DNA of 64,000 nucleotides from Rhodocyclales bacterium. Lineage in GTDB: Bacteria > Pseudomonadota > Gammaproteobacteria > Burkholderiales > Rhodocyclaceae. The translations under genes and the position numbers were made by a program. Under the pieces are notes generated by a model. It ran no database searches. It was given only the letters and a program-made list of their open reading frames with translations, and had not been told where the DNA came from. This document shows positions 47,170-57,094 of this stretch, in pieces (the stretch's first letter is position 1; each line of letters starts with the position of its first letter). Where the stretch lies: the NCBI GenBank assembly GCA_016235765.1, contig JACRIZ010000009.1:26770-90769 (forward strand), read 5' to 3'.

Positions 47170-48758
47170 GGTCCTTCCTTTGCAATTACCCGAAAATGGG
47201 CGCCGCCTGAACCGCCGAGCAGATCCAACTGGGCACCATTGGCTTCGCTCAACTCCCGGGCGATGTAGAGCCCGAGGCCGGTCCCCCTGCTGCGAGTCGT
47301 AAAGAACGGCTCGAAAACCTTGCCCCGGTCTGGTTCCGCGATCCCCGGCCCGTCGTCAATGATATGCAATTCGACGCGACCGGAAAGCCCCGCGACGACG
47401 TTGAGTTGCACCGCCCCCGGCGCGGCGCTGGCGTAGCTCAAGGCATTGGTGACCAGGTTGGCGAGGATTCGATACAAGTGGGCCCGATCAAAGCAGACCA
47501 CGTCGCCGTCGCTGGCGACGACCCGGATCCGGTTTGCGGCAGCGGCATCCTGCAAAGTGTATTCATCGACGAATTGGGCCAGGAATGTCGATAGACCGAT
47601 GCTCTCCTGCTGAACCCGGTCGCGCCGTCCCAAGTCCAGCACCTCGCCGACCAGCCGATTGAGGCGATTGCTGTTGTCGCCGATGATCCGCACCAGGCGC
47701 GCCCGAGTATCGGCACGCTGCTCGTCCGCCAGCAGTTCTCCTGCGCTGGTGATCGCTGCGAGCGGATTGCGGATTTCGTGGGCAATATTGGCGGTCAGAC
47801 GGCCGAGCGCCGCCAGCTTGATCTGCTGGGCCTGCGCCTGGATCCGACCGAGATCCTGGAGGTAGATCAGGGTATTGCCACCCACTTCGGACGGCAACTG
47901 CCGGTAGAGCAGGGGTTTGCCGTCCGGGGCCCTCAGGACGTCCGTTGTCTCGCCGGCAGCCTGGTGCTGTCGCAGACGAGCAGCCAGGTCCGGCCAGTAG
48001 TCCGCCAGCGGGCTGCCGGAAGGCCGGCCGATCGACAGCAGCGCCTCGGCCTGCGGGTTGAGCAGGCGCACGACGCCGGCCGCGTCGACGACCAGGACGC
48101 CGTCATCCATGTCCTGGATCACCTGGCGGTTGATCCTGACCTGATCGGCGAGTTCGATGCCGCGTTGGCGCGCCAGATTCTCATTGGCAACCACCCGGCC
48201 GGCCAACATGCGCGCGATGAGTGCCGTGGCGAAGAAACCGATGCTGATCAGGCCGGTTCGAAAGAAGTCCTCGGTCCCGGCACCGAATTGGAACAGCCGC
48301 ACGGTCTGCTCGATCAGGACTGCCAGGGTCGCCAATGCGGCGAAGAACAACGTAAGACGTCCCTGACCGACCAGCGCCGCACCGGCCACGACCACCACCA
48401 GCATGAAGGCAATCCCGCTCTTGGTGCCGCCGCTGGCATACATCAAGACGGCCAGGAAGGCGACGTCACAGGCAACCTGGATCGAAAGCTGCAAATTGAA
48501 AGCGCGATGTACGCGCTGCAGCGTCAGGAGGAACCCGAAGGCGACGACCAGATAGGCGGAGTCCACCCAAAGAAACAAGGTCGGGTTCTGGGAGGCGAGA
48601 TTGGTCCCGCCGCCCGTCATCAGGAAAGCGATCAGGAAGACGGCCCCGGCAACCAGGCGATAGACGGAGAAATACTGCAGCGAACGCCAGTAACTCTCGG
48701 TCGGACCGAAGTCCGCATCGCTGCCAGGCGACAACTCAGCCACGCTTCCTGCCGCCAT
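47130..48758 (-). CDS. pilS: Sensor histidine kinase PilS
   Basis: The 542 aa kinase has six membrane helices (residues about 27-195), a PAS domain (around 205-310, MDDGVLVVDAAGVVRLLN), the histidine box HEIRNPLAA and a catalytic ATPase domain (NALSYA, DDGPGI, GTGLGLYI). The layout is that of PilS, which senses pilin levels in the membrane. The 3' end overlaps pilR by 40 bp and the 5' end overlaps the PP0621-like gene by 23 bp. Confidence 0.93.
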   Translation of the reverse strand: MAAGSVAELSPGSDADFGPTESYWRSLQYFSVYRLVAGAVFLIAFLMTGGGTNLASQNPTLFLWVDSAYLVVAFGFLLTLQRVHRAFNLQLSIQVACDVAFLAVLMYASGGTKSGIAFMLVVVVAGAALVGQGRLTLFFAALATLAVLIEQTVRLFQFGAGTEDFFRTGLISIGFFATALIARMLAGRVVANENLARQRGIELADQVRINRQVIQDMDDGVLVVDAAGVVRLLNPQAEALLSIGRPSGSPLADYWPDLAARLRQHQAAGETTDVLRAPDGKPLLYRQLPSEVGGNTLIYLQDLGRIQAQAQQIKLAALGRLTANIAHEIRNPLAAITSAGELLADEQRADTRARLVRIIGDNSNRLNRLVGEVLDLGRRDRVQQESIGLSTFLAQFVDEYTLQDAAAANRIRVVASDGDVVCFDRAHLYRILANLVTNALSYASAAPGAVQLNVVAGLSGRVELHIIDDGPGIAEPDRGKVFEPFFTTRSRGTGLGLYIARELSEANGAQLDLLGGSGGAHFRVIAKEGPCPSSSIAGIATT

Positions 48759-48969
48759 CGAGGTCCCGGTGTTCGTCGCTGCAATAGTGGCGCCCGCCGG
48801 CGACGACGCTTTCCCGCAGCGGCACGTGGAGCCCGCAGTAGGCGCAACTGACCATGGTTTCCGGCTCGTTCAACGGCGGCGATGGATCCTGCCGCCCAAT
48901 CGTGCGCGGCTTGCGCAGCCACCAGTAGATGGCCACGGCGACCAGCAGGAAGAAGATCAACTTGCCCAC
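48736..48969 (-). CDS. PP0621-family small membrane protein
   Basis: The 77 aa protein has one N-terminal membrane helix (VGKLIFFLLVAVAIYWWLR), a short linker and a cysteine-rich knuckle (CAYCGLHVPL...GRHYCSDEHR) that could bind zinc. It starts at GTG 48969 with GGAG eight bases upstream. It overlaps the start of pilS by 23 bp, and this neighbourhood is common for the PP0621 family in betaproteobacteria. Its role is unknown; conserved linkage hints at a function with the PilS/PilR system. Confidence 0.8.
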   Translation of the reverse strand: MGKLIFFLLVAVAIYWWLRKPRTIGRQDPSPPLNEPETMVSCAYCGLHVPLRESVVAGGRHYCSDEHRDLDGGRKRG

Positions 48970-49000
48970 GTCGGTAACTCCGTCTCCCGTTGCCGGCCGA

Positions 49001-49402
49001 TCATACAGCGGTCCCGGGCACTTCCCGCTTGCTGCCGTCGGCAGCCAGGGCAACATAGGTCAGTATCGCCTCGGTAACCTTGACGACCACGGGCGCCATC
49101 GGATTGCGTTCGGCGTAGACGGCAACATCGACCGTGATCGAGGTGCGGCCGACGCGCACGATGTCGGCATAGAAGGAAACCACGTCCCCGACCGAAATCG
49201 GCTGCCGGAACTGGAAGGAATTCACCGCAACCGTCGCGACCCGGCCACGGGCCCGCCGCATTGCCGCCACGCCGCCCGCGATGTCGACCTGCGCCATCAC
49301 CCAGCCGCCGAAAATATCGCCGGCCGCGTTTACGTCGGCAGGCATCGGCATCACCCGCAACACCGGCTGTCCCGCCGGTAGACTTGCCACTTCTTCCGTC
49401 AT
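49001..49402 (-). CDS. Acyl-CoA thioesterase (hotdog fold, YciA-like)
   Basis: The 133 aa product is a single hotdog-fold thioesterase. The typical active segments are PADVNAAGDIFGGWVMAQVDIAGGVAA and the following ATVAVNSFQFRQPISVGDVV. It hydrolyses acyl-CoA thioesters, probably short or medium chain. ATG 49402 has a weak ribosome site. It is divergent from the ATM1-type exporter across about 90 bp. Confidence 0.88.
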   Translation of the reverse strand: MTEEVASLPAGQPVLRVMPMPADVNAAGDIFGGWVMAQVDIAGGVAAMRRARGRVATVAVNSFQFRQPISVGDVVSFYADIVRVGRTSITVDVAVYAERNPMAPVVVKVTEAILTYVALAADGSKREVPGTAV

Positions 49403-49492
49403 CTGAATTTCGCCCGGCAAAGCCACTATGTGTCCAGGGACAGAACCATGCAGGCTCCGAAGCGACCTGTCAACACCAGTTAGAATTGGCCC

Positions 49493-51304
49493 ATGAGAGG
49501 ATTCCATCCCGCCATCGCCCTGCCCGCCCCCGATCCCGCCGAACGCCGCGACTGGCAGACGCTGCGCACCCTCTGGCCGTATCTGTGGGAATGGAAGTGG
49601 CGGGTCATTTTCGCGCTGACCTGCCTGATCGCCGCAAAGATCGCCAACGTCACGGTGCCGCTGGTCTTCAAGGACATTGTGGACTCGCTGTCGATACCGC
49701 GCGAGCAGGCGTACTTGCTGGTACCGATCGGTCTGCTGGGCGCCTATGGTTTCCTGCGCTTCTCGACGGCGCTGTTCACCGAGCTGCGCGAGATCATCTT
49801 CGCCAAGGTCACCCAACGGGCGCAACGCACGATCGCAACCAAGGTCTTCGAGCACCTGCACGCGCTGTCGCTGCGCTTCCACCTGGAACGGCAGACGGGC
49901 GGGCTTACGCGGGACATCGAGCGCGGCACGCGCTCGGTCGGCAGCCTGATCAGCTACACGATCTATTCGATTCTGCCGACTCTCGTGGAAATCGGACTGG
50001 TGATGGGCATCCTGATCATCCGCTACGAGAGCGCCTTTGCCCTGATCACCGTCGCGACGTTGGTTGTCTACGTGTTCTTCACGGTGGTGGTGACGAACTG
50101 GCGCACCCGAATCCGGCGCGAAGCCAACGAACTGGATTCCGCCGCCAGTTCGCGCGCCATCGACAGCCTGATCAACTACGAAACGGTCAAGTACTTCAAC
50201 AACGAGCGCTGGGAACTGGAGCGCTACGACGAGCAGATGCGCCTTTGGGAGGCCGCCCAGGTCAAGACCCAGGTCACACTGTCATATTTGAACCTCGGGC
50301 AGGCACTGATCATTGCCGCGGCCGTAACGGCAATGATGTGGCGCGCGGCCGAGGGGGTCGCCGCCGGAGCCATGACGGTCGGCGACATCGTGCTCGTCAA
50401 CGCGTTCCTGATCCAGCTTTACATGCCACTCAATCATCTGGGCGTGCTTTACCGGGAGATCCGGCAGTCACTCACGGACATCGAGCGGATGTTCACGCTG
50501 CTCGGCCAGAACCGCGAGGTTCGCGACAAGCCCGATGCCCGCCCGTTGCCGGCCGGCCCATGCGCGGTGGCTTTCGAACACGTGAGCTTTGCCTACGAGG
50601 CCAATCGCCAGATTCTCTTCGACGTCGATTTCACCATCCCGGCCGGCCGCACGGTCGCCGTCGTCGGACACAGCGGCTCCGGCAAGAGCACGCTGGCCCG
50701 CTTGCTCTATCGCTTCTACGATGTCAGGGGCGGCGCCATCCGGATCAACGGCGGCGACATCCGCGGCCTGACCCAGAACAGCCTGCGCGCAGCCATCGGC
50801 ATCGTGCCGCAGGACACCGTGCTGTTCAACGATACGCTGCTCTACAACATCCAGTATGGCCGGCCCGGCGCGGGGCCCGACGAGGTGATCGCGGCCGCCA
50901 AGGCCGCCCACCTGCACGAATTCGTCGAAAGACTGCCCGACAAGTACGGGACGCGCGTAGGCGAACGCGGCCTCAAGTTGTCTGGCGGCGAAAAGCAGCG
51001 CGTCGCGATCGCCCGCGCGCTGCTGAAGAACCCGCCCATCCTGATTTTCGACGAAGCCACGTCGGCGCTCGATTCGAAGACGGAAAAGGCCATACAGGCG
51101 GAGCTCGAATTCGCGGCCATCGGCCGGACGACGCTCGTTATCGCCCATCGCCTGTCCACAGTCATGAATGCCGACGAGATCCTGGTGCTGGACGCCGGCC
51201 GCATCATCGAGCGCGGCAGTCACCGGGAACTGATCTCGCTCGGCGCCACCTACGCGCAGATGTGGGCGCTGCAGCAAAGGGAAGTCAAGGAACCGCCGGC
51301 CTAA
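49493..51304 (+). CDS. ATM1-type ABC exporter
   Basis: This 603 aa half-transporter (permease plus ATPase) resembles Atm1/HMT1 exporters of glutathione conjugates and iron-sulfur precursors. Six membrane helices (to about residue 325, with ISYTIYSILPTLVEI) are followed by the ATPase: Walker A GHSGSGKST (392-400), LSGGEKQR signature and Walker B ILIFDEATSALD. INYETVKYFNNE in the permease is a hallmark of the Atm1 group. It probably works as a homodimer in the inner membrane. It is separate from the following amino acid ABC operon. Confidence 0.9.
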   Translation: MRGFHPAIALPAPDPAERRDWQTLRTLWPYLWEWKWRVIFALTCLIAAKIANVTVPLVFKDIVDSLSIPREQAYLLVPIGLLGAYGFLRFSTALFTELREIIFAKVTQRAQRTIATKVFEHLHALSLRFHLERQTGGLTRDIERGTRSVGSLISYTIYSILPTLVEIGLVMGILIIRYESAFALITVATLVVYVFFTVVVTNWRTRIRREANELDSAASSRAIDSLINYETVKYFNNERWELERYDEQMRLWEAAQVKTQVTLSYLNLGQALIIAAAVTAMMWRAAEGVAAGAMTVGDIVLVNAFLIQLYMPLNHLGVLYREIRQSLTDIERMFTLLGQNREVRDKPDARPLPAGPCAVAFEHVSFAYEANRQILFDVDFTIPAGRTVAVVGHSGSGKSTLARLLYRFYDVRGGAIRINGGDIRGLTQNSLRAAIGIVPQDTVLFNDTLLYNIQYGRPGAGPDEVIAAAKAAHLHEFVERLPDKYGTRVGERGLKLSGGEKQRVAIARALLKNPPILIFDEATSALDSKTEKAIQAELEFAAIGRTTLVIAHRLSTVMNADEILVLDAGRIIERGSHRELISLGATYAQMWALQQREVKEPPA

Positions 51305-51350
51305 AGGCATAGAATATTCGCGCCCCGCCACCAACTCTAGGAGATACGCC

Positions 51351-52244
51351 ATGAACAAAGCCATCACCCTATTGCTTGCCGCACTGTTCGCCTCCGCGCC
51401 GGCCCTTGCCGACACGCTGGCCAAGGTCAAGGACGGCGGCAGCATCACCATGGGGATTCGCGAGTCTTCGTATCCCCTCTCCTACCTCGACGACAAACAG
51501 CAGCCCATCGGCTATCACATTGACATATGCAATCGGGTTGTCGATGCTGTCAAGGCCAAGCTCGGCATGCCGAACCTCAAACTCGCGCACCAACCCGTCA
51601 CGTCGCAAAATCGCATTCCCCTGATCACCAATGGCACGGTCGACATCGAGTGCGGTTCCACAACGAACAATGCGGCGCGGCAGAATCAGGTCGCGTTCGC
51701 GGTCACGACGTTCGTCACCAACGTGCGCATGGCCGTCAAGAAGTCCTCCGGCATCAAGAGCCTCGCCCAGCTTGGCGGCAAGCCGGTTGCGACGACCACG
51801 GGTACAACGTCGGTACAACTGATGCGCGCCCACGAAAAGGGTCAGGGCGTGAACTTCAAGGAGGCATATGGCAAGGATCACGCCGATTCCTTCCTGCTCC
51901 TGGAGACCGATCGTGCCGTTGCCTTCGTGATGGACGACAACTTGCTGGCCGGCCTGATCGCGACTTCGAAGGCGCCGAACGATTATGCGATCGTCGGCGA
52001 AGTGCTCAACGTCGAGCCGATCGCCATCATGGTGCGCAAGGACGACCCGGCATTCAAGGCCCTGGTTGACGACACCATCAAGGGCATGATGAAGAGCGGC
52101 GAGATCGACAAGCTTTACGCCAAATGGTTCATGTCGCCGATTCCGCCCAAGAATGTCAGCATGAACTTCCCGATGAGCGACAAGCTCAAGGAATTGATCA
52201 AAGCCCCGAGCGACGCCCCCGCTGAGGCCTACAACAAGAAGTAG
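51351..52244 (+). CDS. gltI: Glutamate/aspartate-type ABC substrate-binding protein
   Basis: This 297 aa periplasmic binding protein has a signal peptide (residues 1-20, cleavage after ALA) and a family 3 solute-binding domain: ITMGIRESSYPLSYLDD, then DIECGSTTNNAARQ and KDDPAFKALVDDTIKGMMKSGEIDKLY. It captures an acidic amino acid for GltJKL. The four genes follow each other on the plus strand, and a hairpin downstream (52250-52269) probably leaves this gene expressed above the permeases. Confidence 0.9.
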   Translation: MNKAITLLLAALFASAPALADTLAKVKDGGSITMGIRESSYPLSYLDDKQQPIGYHIDICNRVVDAVKAKLGMPNLKLAHQPVTSQNRIPLITNGTVDIECGSTTNNAARQNQVAFAVTTFVTNVRMAVKKSSGIKSLAQLGGKPVATTTGTTSVQLMRAHEKGQGVNFKEAYGKDHADSFLLLETDRAVAFVMDDNLLAGLIATSKAPNDYAIVGEVLNVEPIAIMVRKDDPAFKALVDDTIKGMMKSGEIDKLYAKWFMSPIPPKNVSMNFPMSDKLKELIKAPSDAPAEAYNKK

Positions 52245-52249
52245 CAAGC

Positions 52250-52269
52250 GAAGGGGGCTTGGCCCCTTC
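52250..52269 (+). terminator. Hairpin attenuator between gltI and gltJ
   Basis: GAAGGGG (52250-52256) pairs with CCCCTTC (52263-52269), followed by CTTTT. It lies just after the binding-protein stop codon and 22 bases before the gltJ start. Such hairpins commonly reduce readthrough or protect the upstream mRNA in ABC operons. Confidence 0.65.
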
Positions 52270-52291
52270 CTTTTGCCTTATCCGATACGCC

Positions 52292-53029
52292 ATGAACTAC
52301 CACTGGAACTGGGGCGTCTTCCTCGAGCAGGTCAAGGGCGGCGACGAGACCTACCTGGACTGGCTGATCGCCGGTTTTGGCTGGACCGTTGCAGTGGCTC
52401 TGTCGGCGTGGGCGATTGCATTGATCCTTGGCATCGCCGTCGGCACCGCGCGCACGGTGCCCAACAAGTGGCTTGCGCGCGCTGCACACGTCTGGGTCGA
52501 GCTGTTCCGCAATGTTCCTCTGCTGGTGCAGTTGTTCCTCTGGTTTTTTGTTTTTCCGGAGTTTCTGCCCCGGGAATTGTCCTTGTGGGTCAAGCAGGAC
52601 ATGCCGGCCAAGGAATTCATCACCGCCACCATCTGTTTGGGCCTGTTTACCTCGGCGCGGGTTGCCGAACAGATGCGCGCCGGCATCGAGAGCCTGGCGC
52701 GCGGCCAGGGCATGGCCGGGCTGGCCATTGGCTTTACGCTGGGGCAAACCTACCGATACGTGTTGTTGCCCATGGCGCTGCGCATCATCATTCCGCCGCT
52801 GACGTCGGAGTTCATGAACGTCTTCAAGAACTCCGCGGTGGCGTTTGCGATCGGCGTTCTTGAACTGACCTTCCAGGCCCGGCAAATGCAGGAGGACTCG
52901 GAACAGGGAATCGAAACCTACCTTGCGGTCACGGTGCTCTACTTCATCTGCGCTTTTGTCGCCAACCGCGGAATGGCCCTGATCGAGCGACGCACCCGCA
53001 TTCCCGGCTATATCGGCGGAGCGAAATGA
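52292..53029 (+). CDS. gltJ: Amino acid ABC permease GltJ
   Basis: This 245 aa inner-membrane permease of the His/Glu/Gln/Arg transport family has five or six hydrophobic helices and the EAA-like loop ARVAEQMRAGIESLARGQGMAGLAIGF. LFRNVPLLVQLFLW is typical of the glutamate/aspartate group. It starts at ATG 52292 (MNYHWNW) and is followed after one base by gltK. Confidence 0.9.
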   Translation: MNYHWNWGVFLEQVKGGDETYLDWLIAGFGWTVAVALSAWAIALILGIAVGTARTVPNKWLARAAHVWVELFRNVPLLVQLFLWFFVFPEFLPRELSLWVKQDMPAKEFITATICLGLFTSARVAEQMRAGIESLARGQGMAGLAIGFTLGQTYRYVLLPMALRIIIPPLTSEFMNVFKNSAVAFAIGVLELTFQARQMQEDSEQGIETYLAVTVLYFICAFVANRGMALIERRTRIPGYIGGAK

Positions 53030-53030
53030 C

Positions 53031-53696
53031 ATGCTGAGCAATTTCGATTTCAGCGTCATTGCGCCAAGCCTGCCATTCATTTGGACCGGTCTGAAGTTCA
53101 CCGTGCAGTTGACGCTCATTGCGATGTCCGGCGGCATCGTATTCGGGACCTTGCTGGCCCTGGCCCGCCTTTCGAGCATGGCGCCGCTGGCGATGGCGGC
53201 GACCTGGTACGTCAACCTGATGCGCTCCATCCCCCTGCTGATGGTCATCCTCTGGTTCTTCCTGGTCATCCCGCTGATCACCGGCAAGCCGCTGGGTGCC
53301 GAGGCATCGGCCATCGTCACATTCACTGCGTTCGAGGCCGCCTACTACAGCGAGATCATGCGCGCCGGCATCCAGAGCATCCCGCGCGGACAGGTGGCGG
53401 CCGGCGAAGCGATCGGCCTCAACTACTGGCAAGTCATGAGCTACGTGGTGCTGCCGCAGGCGTTCCGCAACATGCTGCCGATCCTGCTGACCCAGACCAT
53501 CATCCTGTTCCAGGATACTTCGCTGGTCTACGCGATCGGCGCCAAGGACCTGCTCAAGGCCGCCGAAATCGCCGGCAAGAACTACAACCGGCCGGTCGAG
53601 ATGTATGTGTTCGTGGCCGGCATCTATTTCGTCATCTGCTTCAGCCTGTCCTTCCTGGTAAGGCGGCTGCAGCGAAAGATTGCCATCGTCCGCTGA
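53031..53696 (+). CDS. gltK: Amino acid ABC permease GltK
   Basis: The second permease subunit (221 aa) is about as long as E. coli GltK. It shows YVNLMRSIPLLMVILWFFL and the coupling loop YYSEIMRAGIQSIPRGQVAAGEAIGL that contacts the ATPase. It starts one base after gltJ and ends 12 bases before gltL, so the set is one operon. Confidence 0.9.
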   Translation: MLSNFDFSVIAPSLPFIWTGLKFTVQLTLIAMSGGIVFGTLLALARLSSMAPLAMAATWYVNLMRSIPLLMVILWFFLVIPLITGKPLGAEASAIVTFTAFEAAYYSEIMRAGIQSIPRGQVAAGEAIGLNYWQVMSYVVLPQAFRNMLPILLTQTIILFQDTSLVYAIGAKDLLKAAEIAGKNYNRPVEMYVFVAGIYFVICFSLSFLVRRLQRKIAIVR

Positions 53697-53708
53697 GGAA
53701 TCCCGTCC

Positions 53709-54443
53709 ATGGCCATGATTCAAATCGACAACATCTCGAAGTGGTACGGCCAGTTTCAGGTGCTGACCGACTGCTCGACCGCAGTCAGCAAAGGCGAGGT
53801 TATCGTTGTTTGCGGGCCTTCCGGCTCCGGAAAGTCCACGCTGATCAAGTGCGTGAACGGTCTTGAGCCCTTCCAGCAAGGCGAAATCCGGGTCAACGAG
53901 GTGTCGGTCGGCGACCCGAAGACGAACCTGCCGAAACTGCGCTCGCACGTGGGCATGGTCTTTCAGCACTTCGAATTGTTTCCCCACATGACGATCGAGC
54001 AGAATCTCGCGATCGGCCAGGTGAAGGTACTCGGTCGCAGCAAGGACGAGGCGCTGGAAAAGGGGATGAAGCTGCTCGACCGGGTCGGTCTCACGGCGCA
54101 CGCCAAGAAGCACCCCGGCCAACTCTCCGGCGGCCAGCAGCAGCGTGTCGCGATCGCCCGCGCTCTGGCCATGGATCCAATCTGCATGTTGTTCGACGAG
54201 CCGACCTCGGCGCTCGACCCGGAGATGATCAACGAAGTCCTCGACGTCATGGTCGGGCTCGCCAGGGACGGTATGACCATGATGGTCGTCACCCACGAGA
54301 TGGGCTTCGCGCGCAAGGTCGCCAATCGGGTGATCTTCATGGACCAGGGCAGAATCGTCGAGGATGCCAGCAAGGAGGAGTTTTTCGGCACGCCGCGCTC
54401 GGAGCGGGCGCAACAGTTCCTCTCGAAGATACTGAGCCACTGA
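53709..54443 (+). CDS. gltL: Amino acid ABC ATPase GltL
   Basis: The 244 aa ATPase energises the uptake system. It has Walker [10 protein letters not shown] (36-44), LSGGQQQR, Walker [14 protein letters not shown] and the switch [15 protein letters not shown]. It begins [17 protein letters not shown] 53715 is an alternative start. Its stop codon runs into a diverged copy of the dispersed element, followed by the rplQ-side terminator. Confidence 0.93.
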   Translation: MAMIQIDNISKWYGQFQVLTDCSTAVSKGEVIVVCGPSGSGKSTLIKCVNGLEPFQQGEIRVNEVSVGDPKTNLPKLRSHVGMVFQHFELFPHMTIEQNLAIGQVKVLGRSKDEALEKGMKLLDRVGLTAHAKKHPGQLSGGQQQRVAIARALAMDPICMLFDEPTSALDPEMINEVLDVMVGLARDGMTMMVVTHEMGFARKVANRVIFMDQGRIVEDASKEEFFGTPRSERAQQFLSKILSH

Positions 54444-54470
54444 ATAGTCAGTCGCCGCGGCTCGCCTCCG
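54442..54470 (-). repeat. Dispersed GGCTGACT element, copy 11 (diverged)
   Basis: GAATAGTCAGTCGCC is followed by GCGGCTCGCCTCCG. The element begins in the gltL stop codon, as with copies 8 and 10. Similarity is weaker, but the position is the same. Confidence 0.5.
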
Positions 54471-54477
54471 CCAATGA

Positions 54478-54501
54478 AAAAAGCCGGCCAGGGGCCGGCT
54501 T
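54478..54501 (-). terminator. Intrinsic terminator of the alpha (rplQ) operon
   Basis: AAGCCGGCC (54481-54489) pairs with GGCCGGCTT (54493-54501) around AGG. On the minus strand it is followed by a run of T, giving a terminator 22 bp after rplQ. On the plus strand the tract after the stem is short (TCTCG), so it is mainly a minus-strand terminator, although it may also slow transcription from gltL. Confidence 0.85.
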
Positions 54502-54523
54502 TCTCGTCTGGTGTACCGGCCGC

Positions 54524-54919
54524 TTATTCCGCGGTGGGCGCTTCGGCAGCCTCGGTGGGCTCCGGGCGATCCATCAATTCAACGAAGGCCATGGGCGCGT
54601 TGTCGCCGACCCGGAAGCCCATCTTCAGGATGCGCAGGTAGCCGCCGTTCCGATTGGCGTAGCGCGGACCGAATTCAGCAAAGATCTTGCCGACGATTTC
54701 GCGATCGCGCAGTCGGTCGAACGCCAGGCGGCGATTGGCGAGGCTCGGTGTCTTGCCGAGGTTGATCAGCGGCTCGACGACGCGGCGAAGTTCCTTCGCT
54801 TTGGGCAGGGTGGTCTTGATGGCTTCGTGGCGCAGCAATGAGACAGCCATGTTGCGGAACATGGCGGCCCGGTGCGATGAAGTGCGATTGAGTTTTCTGT
54901 AACCGTTGCCGTGACGCAT
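54524..54919 (-). CDS. rplQ: 50S ribosomal protein L17
   Basis: L17 (131 aa) starts [24 protein letters not shown], fully conserved in the family, and has a short acidic Ala/Glu tail. It is the last gene of the alpha operon, 81 bp after rpoA, and is followed by a strong hairpin terminator. Confidence 0.97.
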   Translation of the reverse strand: MRHGNGYRKLNRTSSHRAAMFRNMAVSLLRHEAIKTTLPKAKELRRVVEPLINLGKTPSLANRRLAFDRLRDREIVGKIFAEFGPRYANRNGGYLRILKMGFRVGDNAPMAFVELMDRPEPTEAAEAPTAE

Positions 54920-55000
54920 GGTGATTTCCTTTGTATTTTTTTCGGCCGCCGCTTGAAGCTAGGCTAGCGGCCTGTTAATCGTTATAGGAGTTAGTTTGTT

Positions 55001-55981
55001 TCAGCCCAGCTTGTCGAGCCCGGCGGGCGGCCAGTTCTCGAGCTTCATGCCCAAGGTCAAGCCGCGCGAGGCGAGCACTTCCTTGATTTCGTTCAGCGAC
55101 TTGCGGCCGAGATTCGGGGTCTTCAGAAGCTCCGTCTCGGTACGCTGGATCAGGTCGCCGATGTAATAGATGTTCTCGGCCTTCAGGCAGTTGGCCGAGC
55201 GAACCGTCAGTTCCAGATCGTCCACCGGGCGCAACAGGATCGGATCGACGGCAGCCGCCTTCGGGGCCTCGATGGAAACCGGCGTACCTTCGAGATCGGC
55301 GAACACCGACAATTGCTCCATGAGGATGCGCGCAGCGTAGCGGATCGATTCTTCCGGATCCACGGCGCCGTTGGTCTCGATGTCGATCACCAGCTTGTCG
55401 AGGTCGGTGCGCTGCTCGACGCGGGCGGATTCGACCTGGTAGCTGACGCGGCGGACCGGACTGAACGACGCATCCATCAGAATGCGGCCGATGCCGGTGT
55501 TTTCCTTGGCCGACGGACGGACGTTGGCAGGCACATAGCCGCGACCGGTTTCGACGCGGATCTGCATGTCGAGCTTACCGCCGGGCGCAATGTGGGCGAT
55601 GATGTGGTCGGGATTGATGATCTCGACATCATGGGTCGTCTCGATGTCACGCGCCGTCACGACGCCCTCACCGTTCTTCGACAAGCGCAGGGTGGCTTCA
55701 CTGCGGTTGTGCATCTTCAGCACGACGCCCTTCATGTTCAGCAGGATGTCCACTACGTCTTCGCGAACGCCGTCGAGCGTCGAGTACTCGTGCAGGACGC
55801 CCTCGATGGAAACCTCGGTCGGCGCCGCGCCGGGCATCGACGACAGCAGGATGCGACGCAAGGCATTGCCCAGCGTATGGCCGTAGCCGCGCTCGAACGG
55901 TTCCATCACGACCCGGGCGTGAACCGGGGAAAGAGTCTGAACATCAATGATCCGCGGTTTCAGAAGCGCGTTGCTTTGCAT
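55001..55981 (-). CDS. rpoA: RNA polymerase alpha subunit
   Basis: The 326 aa subunit carries the N-terminal assembly domain ([24 protein letters not shown]) and the C-terminal DNA- and activator-binding domain ([36 protein letters not shown]). Length is typical of betaproteobacteria. It lies between rpsD (61 bp upstream) and rplQ in the alpha operon. Confidence 0.97.
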   Translation of the reverse strand: MQSNALLKPRIIDVQTLSPVHARVVMEPFERGYGHTLGNALRRILLSSMPGAAPTEVSIEGVLHEYSTLDGVREDVVDILLNMKGVVLKMHNRSEATLRLSKNGEGVVTARDIETTHDVEIINPDHIIAHIAPGGKLDMQIRVETGRGYVPANVRPSAKENTGIGRILMDASFSPVRRVSYQVESARVEQRTDLDKLVIDIETNGAVDPEESIRYAARILMEQLSVFADLEGTPVSIEAPKAAAVDPILLRPVDDLELTVRSANCLKAENIYYIGDLIQRTETELLKTPNLGRKSLNEIKEVLASRGLTLGMKLENWPPAGLDKLG

Positions 55982-56042
55982 CTGGTTTCCTTTAAAGGCA
56001 ATGGCGCCCGGGGGCGACAGCCCCCAGGCGCCGGACTACGGG

Positions 56043-56672
56043 TTAGCGCGAATACAGTTCGACAACCAAACCTTCATTCAGCGACGACGGCAGCTCTTCG
56101 CGGGCCGGGAAGGCCTTGAATACGCCGCGGCCGTCCTTGGCATTCACTTCCAGCCACTCGGGGAAGCCACGCGAATCAGCCGCCTCGAGGGCCGCCTTGG
56201 TACGCAACTGGCCGCGAGCAGCCTCGGTCAGTTGGACCACATCGCCCGGGCGCACGCCGTAGGACGGAATATTGACGCGCTTGCCATTGACCAGAATGCC
56301 GTTATGGCGAACCAGTTGGCGCGCTTCGGCGCGCGAAGCGCCGAAACCCATGCGGAAGGCGATCGAATCGAGACGCGACTCGAGCAACTGCAGCAGGTTC
56401 TCGCCGGTCTGGCCCTTCTTCTGCTCGGCAGCGGCGAACGTCTTGCGGAACTGGCGCTCGAGCACGCCGTAGATACGGCGGATCTTCTGCTTTTCGCGCA
56501 GTTGCTGGCCGTAGCCGGACAGGCGCTGACCTGACTTCTGGCCATGTTGGCCAGGAGCGTACGACCGGCGCTCGATCGAGCACTTGTCGGTGAAACACTT
56601 CTCGCCCTTGAGGAAGAGCTTGTCTCCCTCACGGCGGCACTGGCGGCACTTGGCGTCGAGATTGCGGGCCAC
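56043..56672 (-). CDS. rpsD: 30S ribosomal protein S4
   Basis: S4 (209 aa) has N-terminal zinc ligands C9, C12, C26 and C31 (the C+ form), the S4 RNA-binding domain ([11 protein letters not shown], then [22 protein letters not shown]) and a normal C-terminus. In E. coli it represses the alpha operon by binding the rpsM leader. The leader here also has a possible hairpin (see the rpsM promoter entry). It starts 20 bp after rpsK. Confidence 0.97.
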   Translation of the reverse strand: MARNLDAKCRQCRREGDKLFLKGEKCFTDKCSIERRSYAPGQHGQKSGQRLSGYGQQLREKQKIRRIYGVLERQFRKTFAAAEQKKGQTGENLLQLLESRLDSIAFRMGFGASRAEARQLVRHNGILVNGKRVNIPSYGVRPGDVVQLTEAARGQLRTKAALEAADSRGFPEWLEVNAKDGRGVFKAFPAREELPSSLNEGLVVELYSR

Positions 56673-56692
56673 TGTCTGACTCCTTTGATAAC

Positions 56693-57082
56693 TTAGATGC
56701 GGCGGCGCTTCGGCGGACGGCAGCCGTTATGGGGCACCGGCGTGATGTCGGTGATGCTGGTGATCTTCATGCCCAGGGCATTGAGGGCACGCACTGCGGA
56801 CTCGCGGCCAGGACCGGGGCCCTTGATGCGAACCTCAAGATTCTTGACGCCGCATTCGAGCGCCGCCTTGCCCGCGGCTTCCGCGGCAACCTGGGCAGCG
56901 AACGGGGTCGACTTGCGGGAGCCCTTGAAGCCGGCACCGCCGGAAGTGGCCCACGACAAGGCGTTGCCCTGGCGATCGGTGATGGTGATGATGGTGTTGT
57001 TGAACGAGGCATGCACGTGGGCGATGCCCTCGGCAACGTTCTTCTTGACCTTCTTGCGAACCTTGGTCTGTGTCTTGGCCAT
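56693..57082 (-). CDS. rpsK: 30S ribosomal protein S11
   Basis: S11 (129 aa) shows the conserved [20 protein letters not shown] and the [18 protein letters not shown] tail. It lies 12 bp after rpsM and 20 bp before rpsD in the alpha operon. Confidence 0.97.
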   Translation of the reverse strand: MAKTQTKVRKKVKKNVAEGIAHVHASFNNTIITITDRQGNALSWATSGGAGFKGSRKSTPFAAQVAAEAAGKAALECGVKNLEVRIKGPGPGRESAVRALNALGMKITSITDITPVPHNGCRPPKRRRI

Positions 57083-57094
57083 GTCGGATTCCTA

